Shown here: positions 57,410 to 64,000 of the stretch, piece by piece
Numbering within the stretch: the stretch's first letter is position 1
Layout: the number at the start of each line of letters is the position of its first letter
Source of the DNA: Mycobacterium basiliense
Lineage (GTDB): Bacteria > Actinomycetota > Actinomycetes > Mycobacteriales > Mycobacteriaceae
Reading direction: 5' to 3'
Assembly (NCBI RefSeq): GCF_900292015.1
Contig: NZ_LR130759.1
Span: forward strand, 3,782,001 to 3,846,000
DNA length: 64,000 bases
The notes under the pieces: model-generated
Database searches by the model: none
Seen by the model: the letters and a program-made list of their open reading frames with translations, nothing else
What the model was told of the DNA's origin: nothing
Translations under genes and position numbers: made by a program

Positions 57410-59452
57410 CTAATCCTGCGGCACACTACGTTCGATCTCATCGAGCCAGATCCGCGCCGACATGTCCGATGGCGCACGCCAATCCCCGCGCGGCGACAAC
57501 GCACCCCCGTGTGAGACCTTGGGCCCGTTGGGCAACGCAGAGCGTTTGAACTGGCTAAACGAATAGAACCGCTGCACGAAAACCGCGAGCCAGTGCCGGA
57601 TCTGCGACAGCGAATAGCACGGGCGATTATCCTCGGGGAAGCCGGGCGGCCAGCTACCATGTCGCGGGTTGCGCCACGCGTGCCAGGCCAGAAACGCGAT
57701 CTTGGTTGGGCGGTATCCATATCGCAACGCGTAGAACAGCGAGAAGTCCTGCAACGCAAACGGCCCTACCTTTGACTCGCTGCTCTGCAGTTCCTCTTCC
57801 TCGCCGGTGGGAACGAGTTCGGGAGTGATCTCGGTGTCGAGCACCGACTGCAGTACCTCGCCCACCTGCTCGTCGAACTCACCCGTTGAGATGACCCACC
57901 GCATCAGATGCTGAATCAGCGTCTTGGGCACACCGGCGTTGACGTTGTAGTGCGACATCTGGTCGCCGACTCCGTATGTCGACCAGCCCAGTGCAAGCTC
58001 GGACAAATCACCGGTCCCCAGCACGATTCCACCGCGCTGGTTTGCGATACGGAAGAGGTAATCGGTACGCAGGCCGGCCTGGACATTCTCAAAGGTGACG
58101 TCGTAGACCTTCTCCCCGCTGGAGAACGGATGTCCGATGGTGTCCAGCATCAACGAGGCCGTGTCCCTGATATCGATTTCCTCGAAGGTGACGCCCAGCG
58201 CCTTCGCCAGTTTGACCGCATTGCCCTTGGTGCGCTCGCCGGTGGCGAAGCCTGGCAGGGTAAACGCCAGAATATCGCTGCGCGGACGGCCCTCACGGTC
58301 CATGGCGCGGGCCGCGACGATCAGCGCGTGCGTTGAATCCAGGCCTCCCGAAACGCCGATGACCACCTTCGGATACGCCAGCGCCCGCAACCGCTGCTCA
58401 AGGCCGGACACCTGGATGTTGTAGGCCTCATAACAATCCTGTTGTAGCCGCTGCGCATCCGACGGCACGAACGGGAAACGTTCGACATTGCGCAGCAACC
58501 CGATGTCGCCTGCCGGCGGATCCAACCCGAACTCGATGCGCCGAAACGAATCCGCCAATGCCCGGTGGTGGCGCCGGTTGTCGTCAAAGGTACCCATCCG
58601 CAACCGCTCCGATCGGAGCAATTCGGTGTCCACGTCGGCTACCGAACGCCGCTCTCCTCGTGGAAAGCGCTCCGATTCCGCCAACAGCACCCCGTTTTCC
58701 CAGATCATCGTCTGGCCGTCCCATGCCAGGTCGGTCGTCGACTCGCCCTCCCCCGCCGCGGCGTAGACATAGGCGGCCAGGCACCGCGCCGATGCCGAGC
58801 GGGCGAGCAACGCACGGTCTTCGGCACGCCCGATTGTGATCGGGCTGCCGGACAGGTTGGCCAGCACTGTCGCACCCGCCAACGCCGCTTCGGCACTGGG
58901 CGGCAGTGGGACGAACATGTCCTCACAGATTTCCACGTGCAAAACGAACCCGGGCAGGTCCGAGGCGGCAAAGAGCAGATCCGCGCCGAACGGCACGTCC
59001 GCGCCACCGATCCGGATGGTGCCCCGCTCGTCGTCTCCGGCTGCGACCTGGCGGCGTTCGTAAAACTCCCGATAGGTCGGCAGATAGGACTTGGGCACAA
59101 CCCCCAATACGGCACCGCGATGCACGACAATGGCAGTGTTGTAGATGCGGTGCCGGTACCGCAATGGTGCACCCACCACCACGACCGGCAGCAGGTCAGT
59201 GGACGCCGTCACGATATCGAGAAGAGCGTCCTGCACGCTGTCCAGGAGAGCGTCCTGCAGCAGGATGTCCTCGATCGAGTAGCCCGACAACGTCAGCTCG
59301 GGAAACACCGCCAGCGCGACCCCGTCGTCGTGACAGTCGCGCACCAGCCCCAGTACCGACGCGACGTTGGCCGCCGGGTCACCAATGGTGGCGCGGTGCG
59401 TGCACCCGGCGACGCGCACAAATCCCTGGCTGTATGTGTTGTAGAAGTCCAT
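57410..59452 (-). CDS. nadE: Glutamine-dependent NAD+ synthetase NadE
   Basis: A 680-residue enzyme that amidates nicotinate adenine dinucleotide to NAD+. The N-terminal nitrilase-type glutaminase domain has the catalytic Glu in FPELTLSGYSIED (near 50), Lys in VPKSYLPTYREFYE (near 120) and Cys in VEICEDMFVP (near 175). The synthetase domain has the ATP motif VIGVSGGLDSTHAL near 360. ATG at 59452 gives nearly the length recalled for Rv2438c. It is divergent from the sirtuin gene, which starts 109 bp away and consumes NAD+. Confidence 0.95.
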   Translation of the reverse strand: MDFYNTYSQGFVRVAGCTHRATIGDPAANVASVLGLVRDCHDDGVALAVFPELTLSGYSIEDILLQDALLDSVQDALLDIVTASTDLLPVVVVGAPLRYRHRIYNTAIVVHRGAVLGVVPKSYLPTYREFYERRQVAAGDDERGTIRIGGADVPFGADLLFAASDLPGFVLHVEICEDMFVPLPPSAEAALAGATVLANLSGSPITIGRAEDRALLARSASARCLAAYVYAAAGEGESTTDLAWDGQTMIWENGVLLAESERFPRGERRSVADVDTELLRSERLRMGTFDDNRRHHRALADSFRRIEFGLDPPAGDIGLLRNVERFPFVPSDAQRLQQDCYEAYNIQVSGLEQRLRALAYPKVVIGVSGGLDSTHALIVAARAMDREGRPRSDILAFTLPGFATGERTKGNAVKLAKALGVTFEEIDIRDTASLMLDTIGHPFSSGEKVYDVTFENVQAGLRTDYLFRIANQRGGIVLGTGDLSELALGWSTYGVGDQMSHYNVNAGVPKTLIQHLMRWVISTGEFDEQVGEVLQSVLDTEITPELVPTGEEEELQSSESKVGPFALQDFSLFYALRYGYRPTKIAFLAWHAWRNPRHGSWPPGFPEDNRPCYSLSQIRHWLAVFVQRFYSFSQFKRSALPNGPKVSHGGALSPRGDWRAPSDMSARIWLDEIERSVPQD

Positions 59453-59561
59453 TGTCGTTCCATTATCGGCATGCGAGCGCCAAAGGCCGAAACGGCAGGC
59501 TTGAAACCCGATCGGCGCCGTCGTTGGCTTGCCACGCGCCCTGGTGCTTACCCTCGAGTCT

Positions 59562-60413
59562 GTGGAGACCGCCGAACTGGTCGCCGAGCTTGCCGGCCGT
59601 CGTATCGCGGTACTGACGGGTGCGGGGATTTCCACCGATTCGGGAATACCCGACTACCGTGGACCCGATTCACCACCGAGCAATCCGATGACCATCAGCC
59701 AGTTCGTCTCGGATCCGCTGTTTCGACAGCGGTATTGGGCGCGCAACCATGTCGGCTGGCGGAACATGGACAGCACGGCGCCCAACGCTGGCCACCGGGC
59801 GCTGGCCGCACTGGAGGGCTCCGGCGTCGTCAGCGGCGTGATCACCCAAAACGTGGACCTGCTGCATACGAAGGCCGGCAGCCGAAACGTGATAAACCTG
59901 CACGGCACCTACGCGCGGGTAGTGTGCTTGAGCTGCGCGTATACCACGAGCCGGACCGCTTTGGCCGCCGAGCTCGAAGCGCTCAACCCGGGATTCATCG
60001 CCGACGCGGAGGCCGCCGGTGGATCGGCGGTGGCTCCCGACGCTGACGCCATCGTCACCGATACCGGATCGTTTCGCTACCTCGACTGTCCACAATGCAC
60101 CGGAATACTCAAGCCGGACATCGTTTACTTCGGCGAGAATGTACCTAAATCACTTGTAGCCCAGTCTTATTCAATGGTCGAACAAGCCGACGCGCTGCTG
60201 GTCGCTGGTTCGTCGCTGACGGTGTTCTCCGGCTATCGGTTCGTGCGCCACGCCGCAGCGCGCGGCATCCCGATTGCGATTCTCAACCGTGGCCGCACCC
60301 GCGGCGATCACCTAGCCACCGTCAAGGTCGATGGCGGTTGTTCGGAAACGTTGACGCTGCTAGCCGGGGAGCTACCGGCGGCCGGCACCGTGGGGCAGAC
60401 TCCGGTTCCGTAG
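59562..60413 (+). CDS. Sirtuin-family NAD-dependent protein deacylase
   Basis: A roughly 283-residue Sir2 protein. NAD-binding motifs are LTGAGISTDSGIPDYRG near residue 20 and TQNVDLLHTKAG near 105. The catalytic His is in INLHGTY. The structural zinc is held by CLSC and CPQC, and GSSLTVFSGY is the usual late motif. About 30 extra residues between the two Cys pairs (ALNPGFIADAEAAGG onward) enlarge the zinc module. GTG at 59562 was chosen; TTG at 59529 is also in frame. The target is unknown, with acyl-CoA synthetases as known sirtuin targets elsewhere. Confidence 0.9.
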   Translation: METAELVAELAGRRIAVLTGAGISTDSGIPDYRGPDSPPSNPMTISQFVSDPLFRQRYWARNHVGWRNMDSTAPNAGHRALAALEGSGVVSGVITQNVDLLHTKAGSRNVINLHGTYARVVCLSCAYTTSRTALAAELEALNPGFIADAEAAGGSAVAPDADAIVTDTGSFRYLDCPQCTGILKPDIVYFGENVPKSLVAQSYSMVEQADALLVAGSSLTVFSGYRFVRHAAARGIPIAILNRGRTRGDHLATVKVDGGCSETLTLLAGELPAAGTVGQTPVP

Positions 60414-60443
60414 TGACTCCACCCGCCCTCGATCGTGCGGCCG

Positions 60444-61703
60444 TCAGAATGTGCAGGGCATGCTGCGGATGGCGTGGATAAAATTCCCGGGAACATAGGC
60501 GGGATCACCCGCCTGGACATCGGGCAGTTGCCGGAGCAACTCGCCGAACAGCGCGCGCAGCTGCGTACGCGCCACCTGGGCGCCGAGACAGAAGTGCACC
60601 CCGCCACCGCCGAAGCCCAGGTGAGGGTTGGGACTGCGGCTCAGATCCAGACGGTCGGGATGCTGGAATGCCGCCTGATCCCGGTTTCCGGATGCATAAA
60701 ACATCACCACCTTCTCACCGGAACAAATGGTCTGTCCGCCCAGCTCGAAATCCTTTGCCGCCGTGCGTCGGAACGTCATCACCGGGGTAGCCCACCGGAT
60801 GAACTCTTCGACGGCAGGGCCGATTCGTTGATCGAAATCCTCAAGCAGCCAATCCTTCTCAAGCGGGTGGTCGGTGAGTGCCTTTAACGCATGGCTGGCG
60901 GTCTGACGGGTGGTGTCGTTGCCGGCCACCGCGAGCAGCACAAAGAACGCCGCCACGTCGGCATCGGAGAGTCGGTCACCGTCCACCTCGGCGTTCACCA
61001 GGCTGCTGAACAGATCATCGTGCGGAGTTGCTCGCCGGTCGGCGGCCACGGTGAGGGCGACTTGATGTAGATACATCTGATTTTCAAGCAGGACTTGCAG
61101 TGGATTCCGGCCATCCAAGTAGACCGGGTCGGCCCAGGAGACCAACGCGTCGGCGGCGTGCGCCACCCCCTCGCGCTCGGATTCCGGTATCCCGACGATG
61201 TCCGACAGAGTGCGCACGGGCAGTTCTTTGGCGCATGAGGCCACGAAATCAACACCGCTACCGGCCGCACGGAGTTCCTCGACGATCGCCCGGGCGTTCG
61301 TCTTGATCGAGTCTTCGATGCGACGGACCTGGCGGGGGGTAAACGCCGCACTGACCAGCTTGCGGATCTTGGTGTGTCGCGGTGGATCCATGGCCAGGAA
61401 GGACTGCGACGCTTCCAGCAGGTCGGCGGGGACGTTTTCGAATATCACACCGTTGCCGGATAGGAACACCTCGTTGGTGCGGCTAACGGTGACGATGTCG
61501 GAGCGTCGGGTGATCGCCCAATAGCCGGGGTCGCCGGGATCCTGCAATAGCGCGTCTTCAACCGGCGGATGCCAACTCACCGGCCGCTGATTCCGCAGCA
61601 CCGCGAACGAGTGTTCTCGCTCTGCGGCCGTTGAGTCCCAAAACGCGCGCGAGGACAGATCGATCGCGTCGTAAGGGCGTGTACTTGCCGAAATCACGGT
61701 CAT
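60444..61703 (-). CDS. Cytochrome P450
   Basis: A 419-residue soluble P450 monooxygenase. The I-helix oxygen-binding motif is AGNDTTR near residue 250, the ExxR motif is EEFIR near 290, and the haem-binding loop FGGGGVHFCLGAQ contains the axial Cys near 365. ATG at 61703 has GGAGGAAG well placed. The general look is that of the CYP124/125/142-like actinobacterial group that oxidises lipids or sterols, but the exact family needs alignment. It is divergent from a TetR gene with a long perfect palindrome in between, so it is probably TetR-controlled. Confidence 0.93.
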   Translation of the reverse strand: MTVISASTRPYDAIDLSSRAFWDSTAAEREHSFAVLRNQRPVSWHPPVEDALLQDPGDPGYWAITRRSDIVTVSRTNEVFLSGNGVIFENVPADLLEASQSFLAMDPPRHTKIRKLVSAAFTPRQVRRIEDSIKTNARAIVEELRAAGSGVDFVASCAKELPVRTLSDIVGIPESEREGVAHAADALVSWADPVYLDGRNPLQVLLENQMYLHQVALTVAADRRATPHDDLFSSLVNAEVDGDRLSDADVAAFFVLLAVAGNDTTRQTASHALKALTDHPLEKDWLLEDFDQRIGPAVEEFIRWATPVMTFRRTAAKDFELGGQTICSGEKVVMFYASGNRDQAAFQHPDRLDLSRSPNPHLGFGGGGVHFCLGAQVARTQLRALFGELLRQLPDVQAGDPAYVPGNFIHAIRSMPCTF

Positions 61704-61747
61704 GCGTCGTCTTCCTCCATCAACTATGACCCCAGTCACAGCCATCC

Positions 61748-61786
61748 CGACTGTATGACTAGACACTATGTCTAGTCATACAGTCG
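61748..61786. promoter_or_regulatory. Perfect 39-bp palindromic operator between P450 and TetR genes
   Basis: The 18-base arms 61748-61765 and 61769-61786 are exactly complementary around the spacer CTA. The inner core is GACTAGACA then TGTCTAGTC. It sits 44 bp upstream of the P450 start and 48 bp upstream of the TetR start, ideal for one repressor dimer or dimer pair blocking both promoters. Confidence 0.85.
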
Positions 61787-61834
61787 AACATCCGGCTATA
61801 CTCTGTCAACGCACAGGAGGTGCCCGGAGCGGAA

Positions 61835-62473
61835 ATGCCATCCATCACCCGCAGTTCCCACACCAAGCGCCAACAGCGCCGCGAGCAGATGGAGCGTCGC
61901 CTGCTGGAGGCCACCGAACGACTCATGCTCGATGGCGCCAGCTTCACCGAACTCAGTGTGGACCGGCTAGCGACCGCGGCCGGCATCTCGCGGGCCAGTT
62001 TCTATATCTACTTCGAGGACAAGGGCCACCTACTGCGCCGCCTGGCCGGCCAGGTCTTCGGCGAATTGGCCACCGGGGCGCAGCGCTGGTGGGACGTCGC
62101 CTCCAGACACAACCCCGGCGACATCCGAACCGCGATGCGCACGGTGATTGCCAGCTATCGTCGACACCAACCGGTGCTGGTCGCCCTCAACGAGATGGCC
62201 GGCTACGATCCAGCGACCGCGCAGACGTATCGGCAGATACTGACCGCGATCTCCCAGCGGTTGGCCCGCGTCATCAAGGATGGCCAGGCCGACGGCTCGA
62301 TCCGTTCCGAACTATCTCCAACCACCACGGCCAACGCCCTGACCTGGATGGTCGAGCGAAGCTGTCAGCAGAACCTACCGGCAAGTCCGCCCGATTTCGA
62401 CGCCGAGCTGGCCGCTACTTTGTCTGAAATCGTTTGGGGTGCACTATATCTCAGGCCAGCATCGGCGAGCTGA
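61835..62473 (+). CDS. TetR family transcriptional regulator
   Basis: A 212-residue regulator. The N-terminal helix-turn-helix reads LSVDRLATAAGISRASFYIYFEDKGHLL (residues about 40-70, shown by its ends), typical of TetR. The C-terminal ligand-binding domain has no assigned ligand. I chose ATG at 61835, preceded by GGAGCGGAA; GTG at 61820 lacks spacing to its AGGAG. It is divergent from the P450 gene, so it most likely represses both itself and the P450 through the palindrome, with a P450 substrate as possible inducer. Confidence 0.92.
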   Translation: MPSITRSSHTKRQQRREQMERRLLEATERLMLDGASFTELSVDRLATAAGISRASFYIYFEDKGHLLRRLAGQVFGELATGAQRWWDVASRHNPGDIRTAMRTVIASYRRHQPVLVALNEMAGYDPATAQTYRQILTAISQRLARVIKDGQADGSIRSELSPTTTANALTWMVERSCQQNLPASPPDFDAELAATLSEIVWGALYLRPASAS

Positions 62474-62475
62474 GA

Positions 62476-63582
62476 CTACACGGCAACCAGGTCGTCGGCG
62501 TGCACCGCGGGCCGGCGAAGCTCGCCGGGTAAATCGGAGGTAGACCGACCCATCATGGTGGCCAGCTCGGTCGCGTCATATGCGACCACGCCACGGGCAA
62601 CAATGGTCGCATCGGGCCCGCATAGGTTGACTACATCGCCGCCAAAAAACTTGCCGGACACTGCCGTAATGCCGGCCGCCAACAGCGAGCGGCGTTGCCG
62701 CACCACCGCGCGCACGGCACCGGCATCAAGAGTCAACGAACCGGCGGCCTCGGCGGCATATCGCACCCAGAACCGGCGGGCGGACATGCGGTGGGCCCGC
62801 GCCGCAAACACGGTGCCCACCGACGCATCGGTGAGCGCGGTCGCGGCACCGTCAGCGGGGGCCAGCAGCACCGGCACCCCCGCGTCGGCGGCCAGCAACG
62901 CCGACGACATCTTGGACAACATTCCGCCGGTGCCCAAGTGACTACTTCGCCCGGCGACCACACCATCCAGATCGGCCTGACCGGCAACCTCAGGAATGAA
63001 ACTCGCCCCCTTGACCTTTCGGGGATCGGCATCGTAGAGACCATCGATGTCCGACAGCAACACCAGCGCCTCGGCGCCCACCAGATGGGCCACCAACGCC
63101 GAAAGTCGATCATTATCACCGAACCGGATTTCGTTAGTCGCCACCGTGTCGTTCTCGTTGACGATCGCCACCGCGTGCAGCGCCCGCAACCGGTCCAGGG
63201 TGCGCTGGGCGTTGGTGTGTTGTACTCGCATCGCGATGTCGTGCGCGGTCAGCAACACCTGTCCTACCGTGCGACCATAACGCGCGAAAGCAGCGCTCCA
63301 CGAGTTCACCAACGCCACCTGACCGACGCTGGCCGCGGCCTGTTTGGTCGCCAAATCATTTGGGCGACGCGATAATCCGAGCGGTTCAATACCCGCCGCG
63401 ATCGCTCCCGACGAAACGATGATGACATCGGTACCCGCCTTCATCCGCGCCTCGATCGCATCGGCGAGCTCAGCGAGGCGGCTGGCGTCGAACACTCCCG
63501 TCGGTGTGGTCAGCGCCGTCGTCCCGACCTTGACAACTATGCTGCGTGCGGTCCGGATGGCCTCCCGGTGCGGGCTGGTCAT
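62476..63582 (-). CDS. proB: Glutamate 5-kinase ProB
   Basis: ProB phosphorylates glutamate in the first step of proline synthesis. The 368-residue product has the amino acid kinase domain ([11 protein letters not shown] near residue 17, [11 protein letters not shown] near 55, [12 protein letters not shown], and [12 protein letters not shown] near 155) and a C-terminal PUA domain (about 285-365). ATG at 63582 overlaps the obg stop by four bases, so it is coupled to obg. Its stop is two bases from the convergent TetR stop. Confidence 0.95.
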   Translation of the reverse strand: MTSPHREAIRTARSIVVKVGTTALTTPTGVFDASRLAELADAIEARMKAGTDVIIVSSGAIAAGIEPLGLSRRPNDLATKQAAASVGQVALVNSWSAAFARYGRTVGQVLLTAHDIAMRVQHTNAQRTLDRLRALHAVAIVNENDTVATNEIRFGDNDRLSALVAHLVGAEALVLLSDIDGLYDADPRKVKGASFIPEVAGQADLDGVVAGRSSHLGTGGMLSKMSSALLAADAGVPVLLAPADGAATALTDASVGTVFAARAHRMSARRFWVRYAAEAAGSLTLDAGAVRAVVRQRRSLLAAGITAVSGKFFGGDVVNLCGPDATIVARGVVAYDATELATMMGRSTSDLPGELRRPAVHADDLVAV

Positions 63583-64000
63583 CCGCCGTCACCGCGGTCA
63601 CGTCGCTGCTGGCGGGCCGCCTTGCGCTCGGCGGCCCCAGTCCGATCGTTGCGTTCCAGGCGCGTATCGGTGCCCCGACCGGACATTGCAACGTGGCCAC
63701 CCGCTGGAGTCTGCGGCTCCCAGTCGAAGGTCATCTCACCGATGGTTACCGCGCACCCCGGTTGGGCGCCTAGCCTCAGCAGTTCCTCCTCAACACCCAA
63801 CCGCGCGAGGCGGTCCGCAAGGTAGCCGACGGCCTCGTCATTGTCGAAGTTGGTTTGGCCGATCCAACGCTCGGGCCGAGCACCGGTCACCACGAATCCG
63901 CCGCGGCCATCCGGCTGCACATCGAAGCCGCTGTCGTCGATCGGCACGGGACGGATCACCGGCCGACGCGGCGGTGCTTGCGGCCGGGTGGCGTTGTACT
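63579..64000 (-). CDS. obg: GTPase Obg, C-terminal part (5' end beyond window)
   Basis: Only the last 140 or so residues are present. They include the linker [14 protein letters not shown] and the OCT domain ([19 protein letters not shown], then [20 protein letters not shown] and [12 protein letters not shown]). The tail is rich in Arg and Gly. The GTPase domain lies outside the window. Obg helps ribosome maturation and stringent control, and is commonly followed by proB in actinobacteria, as here. Confidence 0.94.
   Translation of the reverse strand, partial: YNATRPQAPPRRPVIRPVPIDDSGFDVQPDGRGGFVVTGARPERWIGQTNFDNDEAVGYLADRLARLGVEEELLRLGAQPGCAVTIGEMTFDWEPQTPAGGHVAMSGRGTDTRLERNDRTGAAERKAARQQRRDRGDGG

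Noticed and set aside
58565..60046. 493-codon plus-strand frame across nadE and the sirtuin gene
   Set aside because: It overlaps two clear enzymes in other frames and shows no motif of its own.

Overview
The window is a chromosomal segment of a slow-growing Mycobacterium. The gene order cysA-cysW-cysT-subI, treH, lprR, lepA, the rpsT region, comEA/comEC, eis, degV, octT-gpgP-rsfS-nadD, the VWA/MoxR pair, proA, nadE, proB-obg follows the M. tuberculosis Rv2397c-Rv2440c backbone as I remember it. Extra blocks interrupt that backbone, so it is probably not the M. tuberculosis complex. True PE_PGRS genes point to the M. kansasii / M. marinum / M. tuberculosis side of the genus, because the M. 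avium group lacks them. The exact species cannot be fixed from sequence reading alone. No tRNA, rRNA, CRISPR array or intact insertion sequence was seen.

Layout. 1-3405: sulfate ABC importer operon (cysA cut by the window edge), preceded by two tiny membrane-protein ORFs. 3986-12410: FAD monooxygenase, GH15 trehalase, lipoprotein lprR, lepA, a PemK-like protein, a CBS protein and an RNase Z-like hydrolase. 12612-15791: two PE_PGRS genes. 15788-19280: transglutaminase / alpha-E / ATP-grasp trio. 19417-23126: rpsT, holA, comEC, comEA. 23458-27837: accessory block (acyl-CoA dehydrogenase pair, P-loop protein, flavoprotein). 27927-29120: eis. 29251-35877: accessory block (DapB-like oxidoreductase, mmpS-mmpL, PE aspartic protease). 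35888-39174: degV, octT, gpgP, rsfS, nadD. 39334-44128: methyltransferase, VWA/MoxR pair, proA. 44310-54861: the duplicated module described below. 55762-56901: a PGRS ORF without a PE domain. 57410-60413: nadE and a divergent sirtuin. 60444-62473: cytochrome P450 and a divergent TetR regulator. 62476-64000: proB and the end of obg.

The most unusual part is 44310-54861. It holds two copies of a pair in which a membrane sensor-HAMP-class III cyclase gene overlaps by ATGA a gene for an MscS channel with a C-terminal cyclic-nucleotide-binding fold. Between the pairs lie two tandem 477-residue cobalamin-type radical SAM genes. Both cyclases have replacements at catalytic positions, and both channel domains lack the usual Glu and Arg of the phosphate-binding cassette. 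The radical SAM genes share a nearly identical central tract of about 760 bp with diverged flanks, and each carries the same pair of 13-bp boxes spaced 34 bp apart upstream. This looks like a lineage-specific membrane sensing system that may not work through ordinary cAMP.

Other sequence-level observations are a perfect 39-bp palindrome between the P450 and TetR genes, TCACAACC-type boxes upstream of the flavoprotein gene, the absence of any ATG, GTG or TTG start for lepA, and a 25-residue membrane microprotein upstream of subI.
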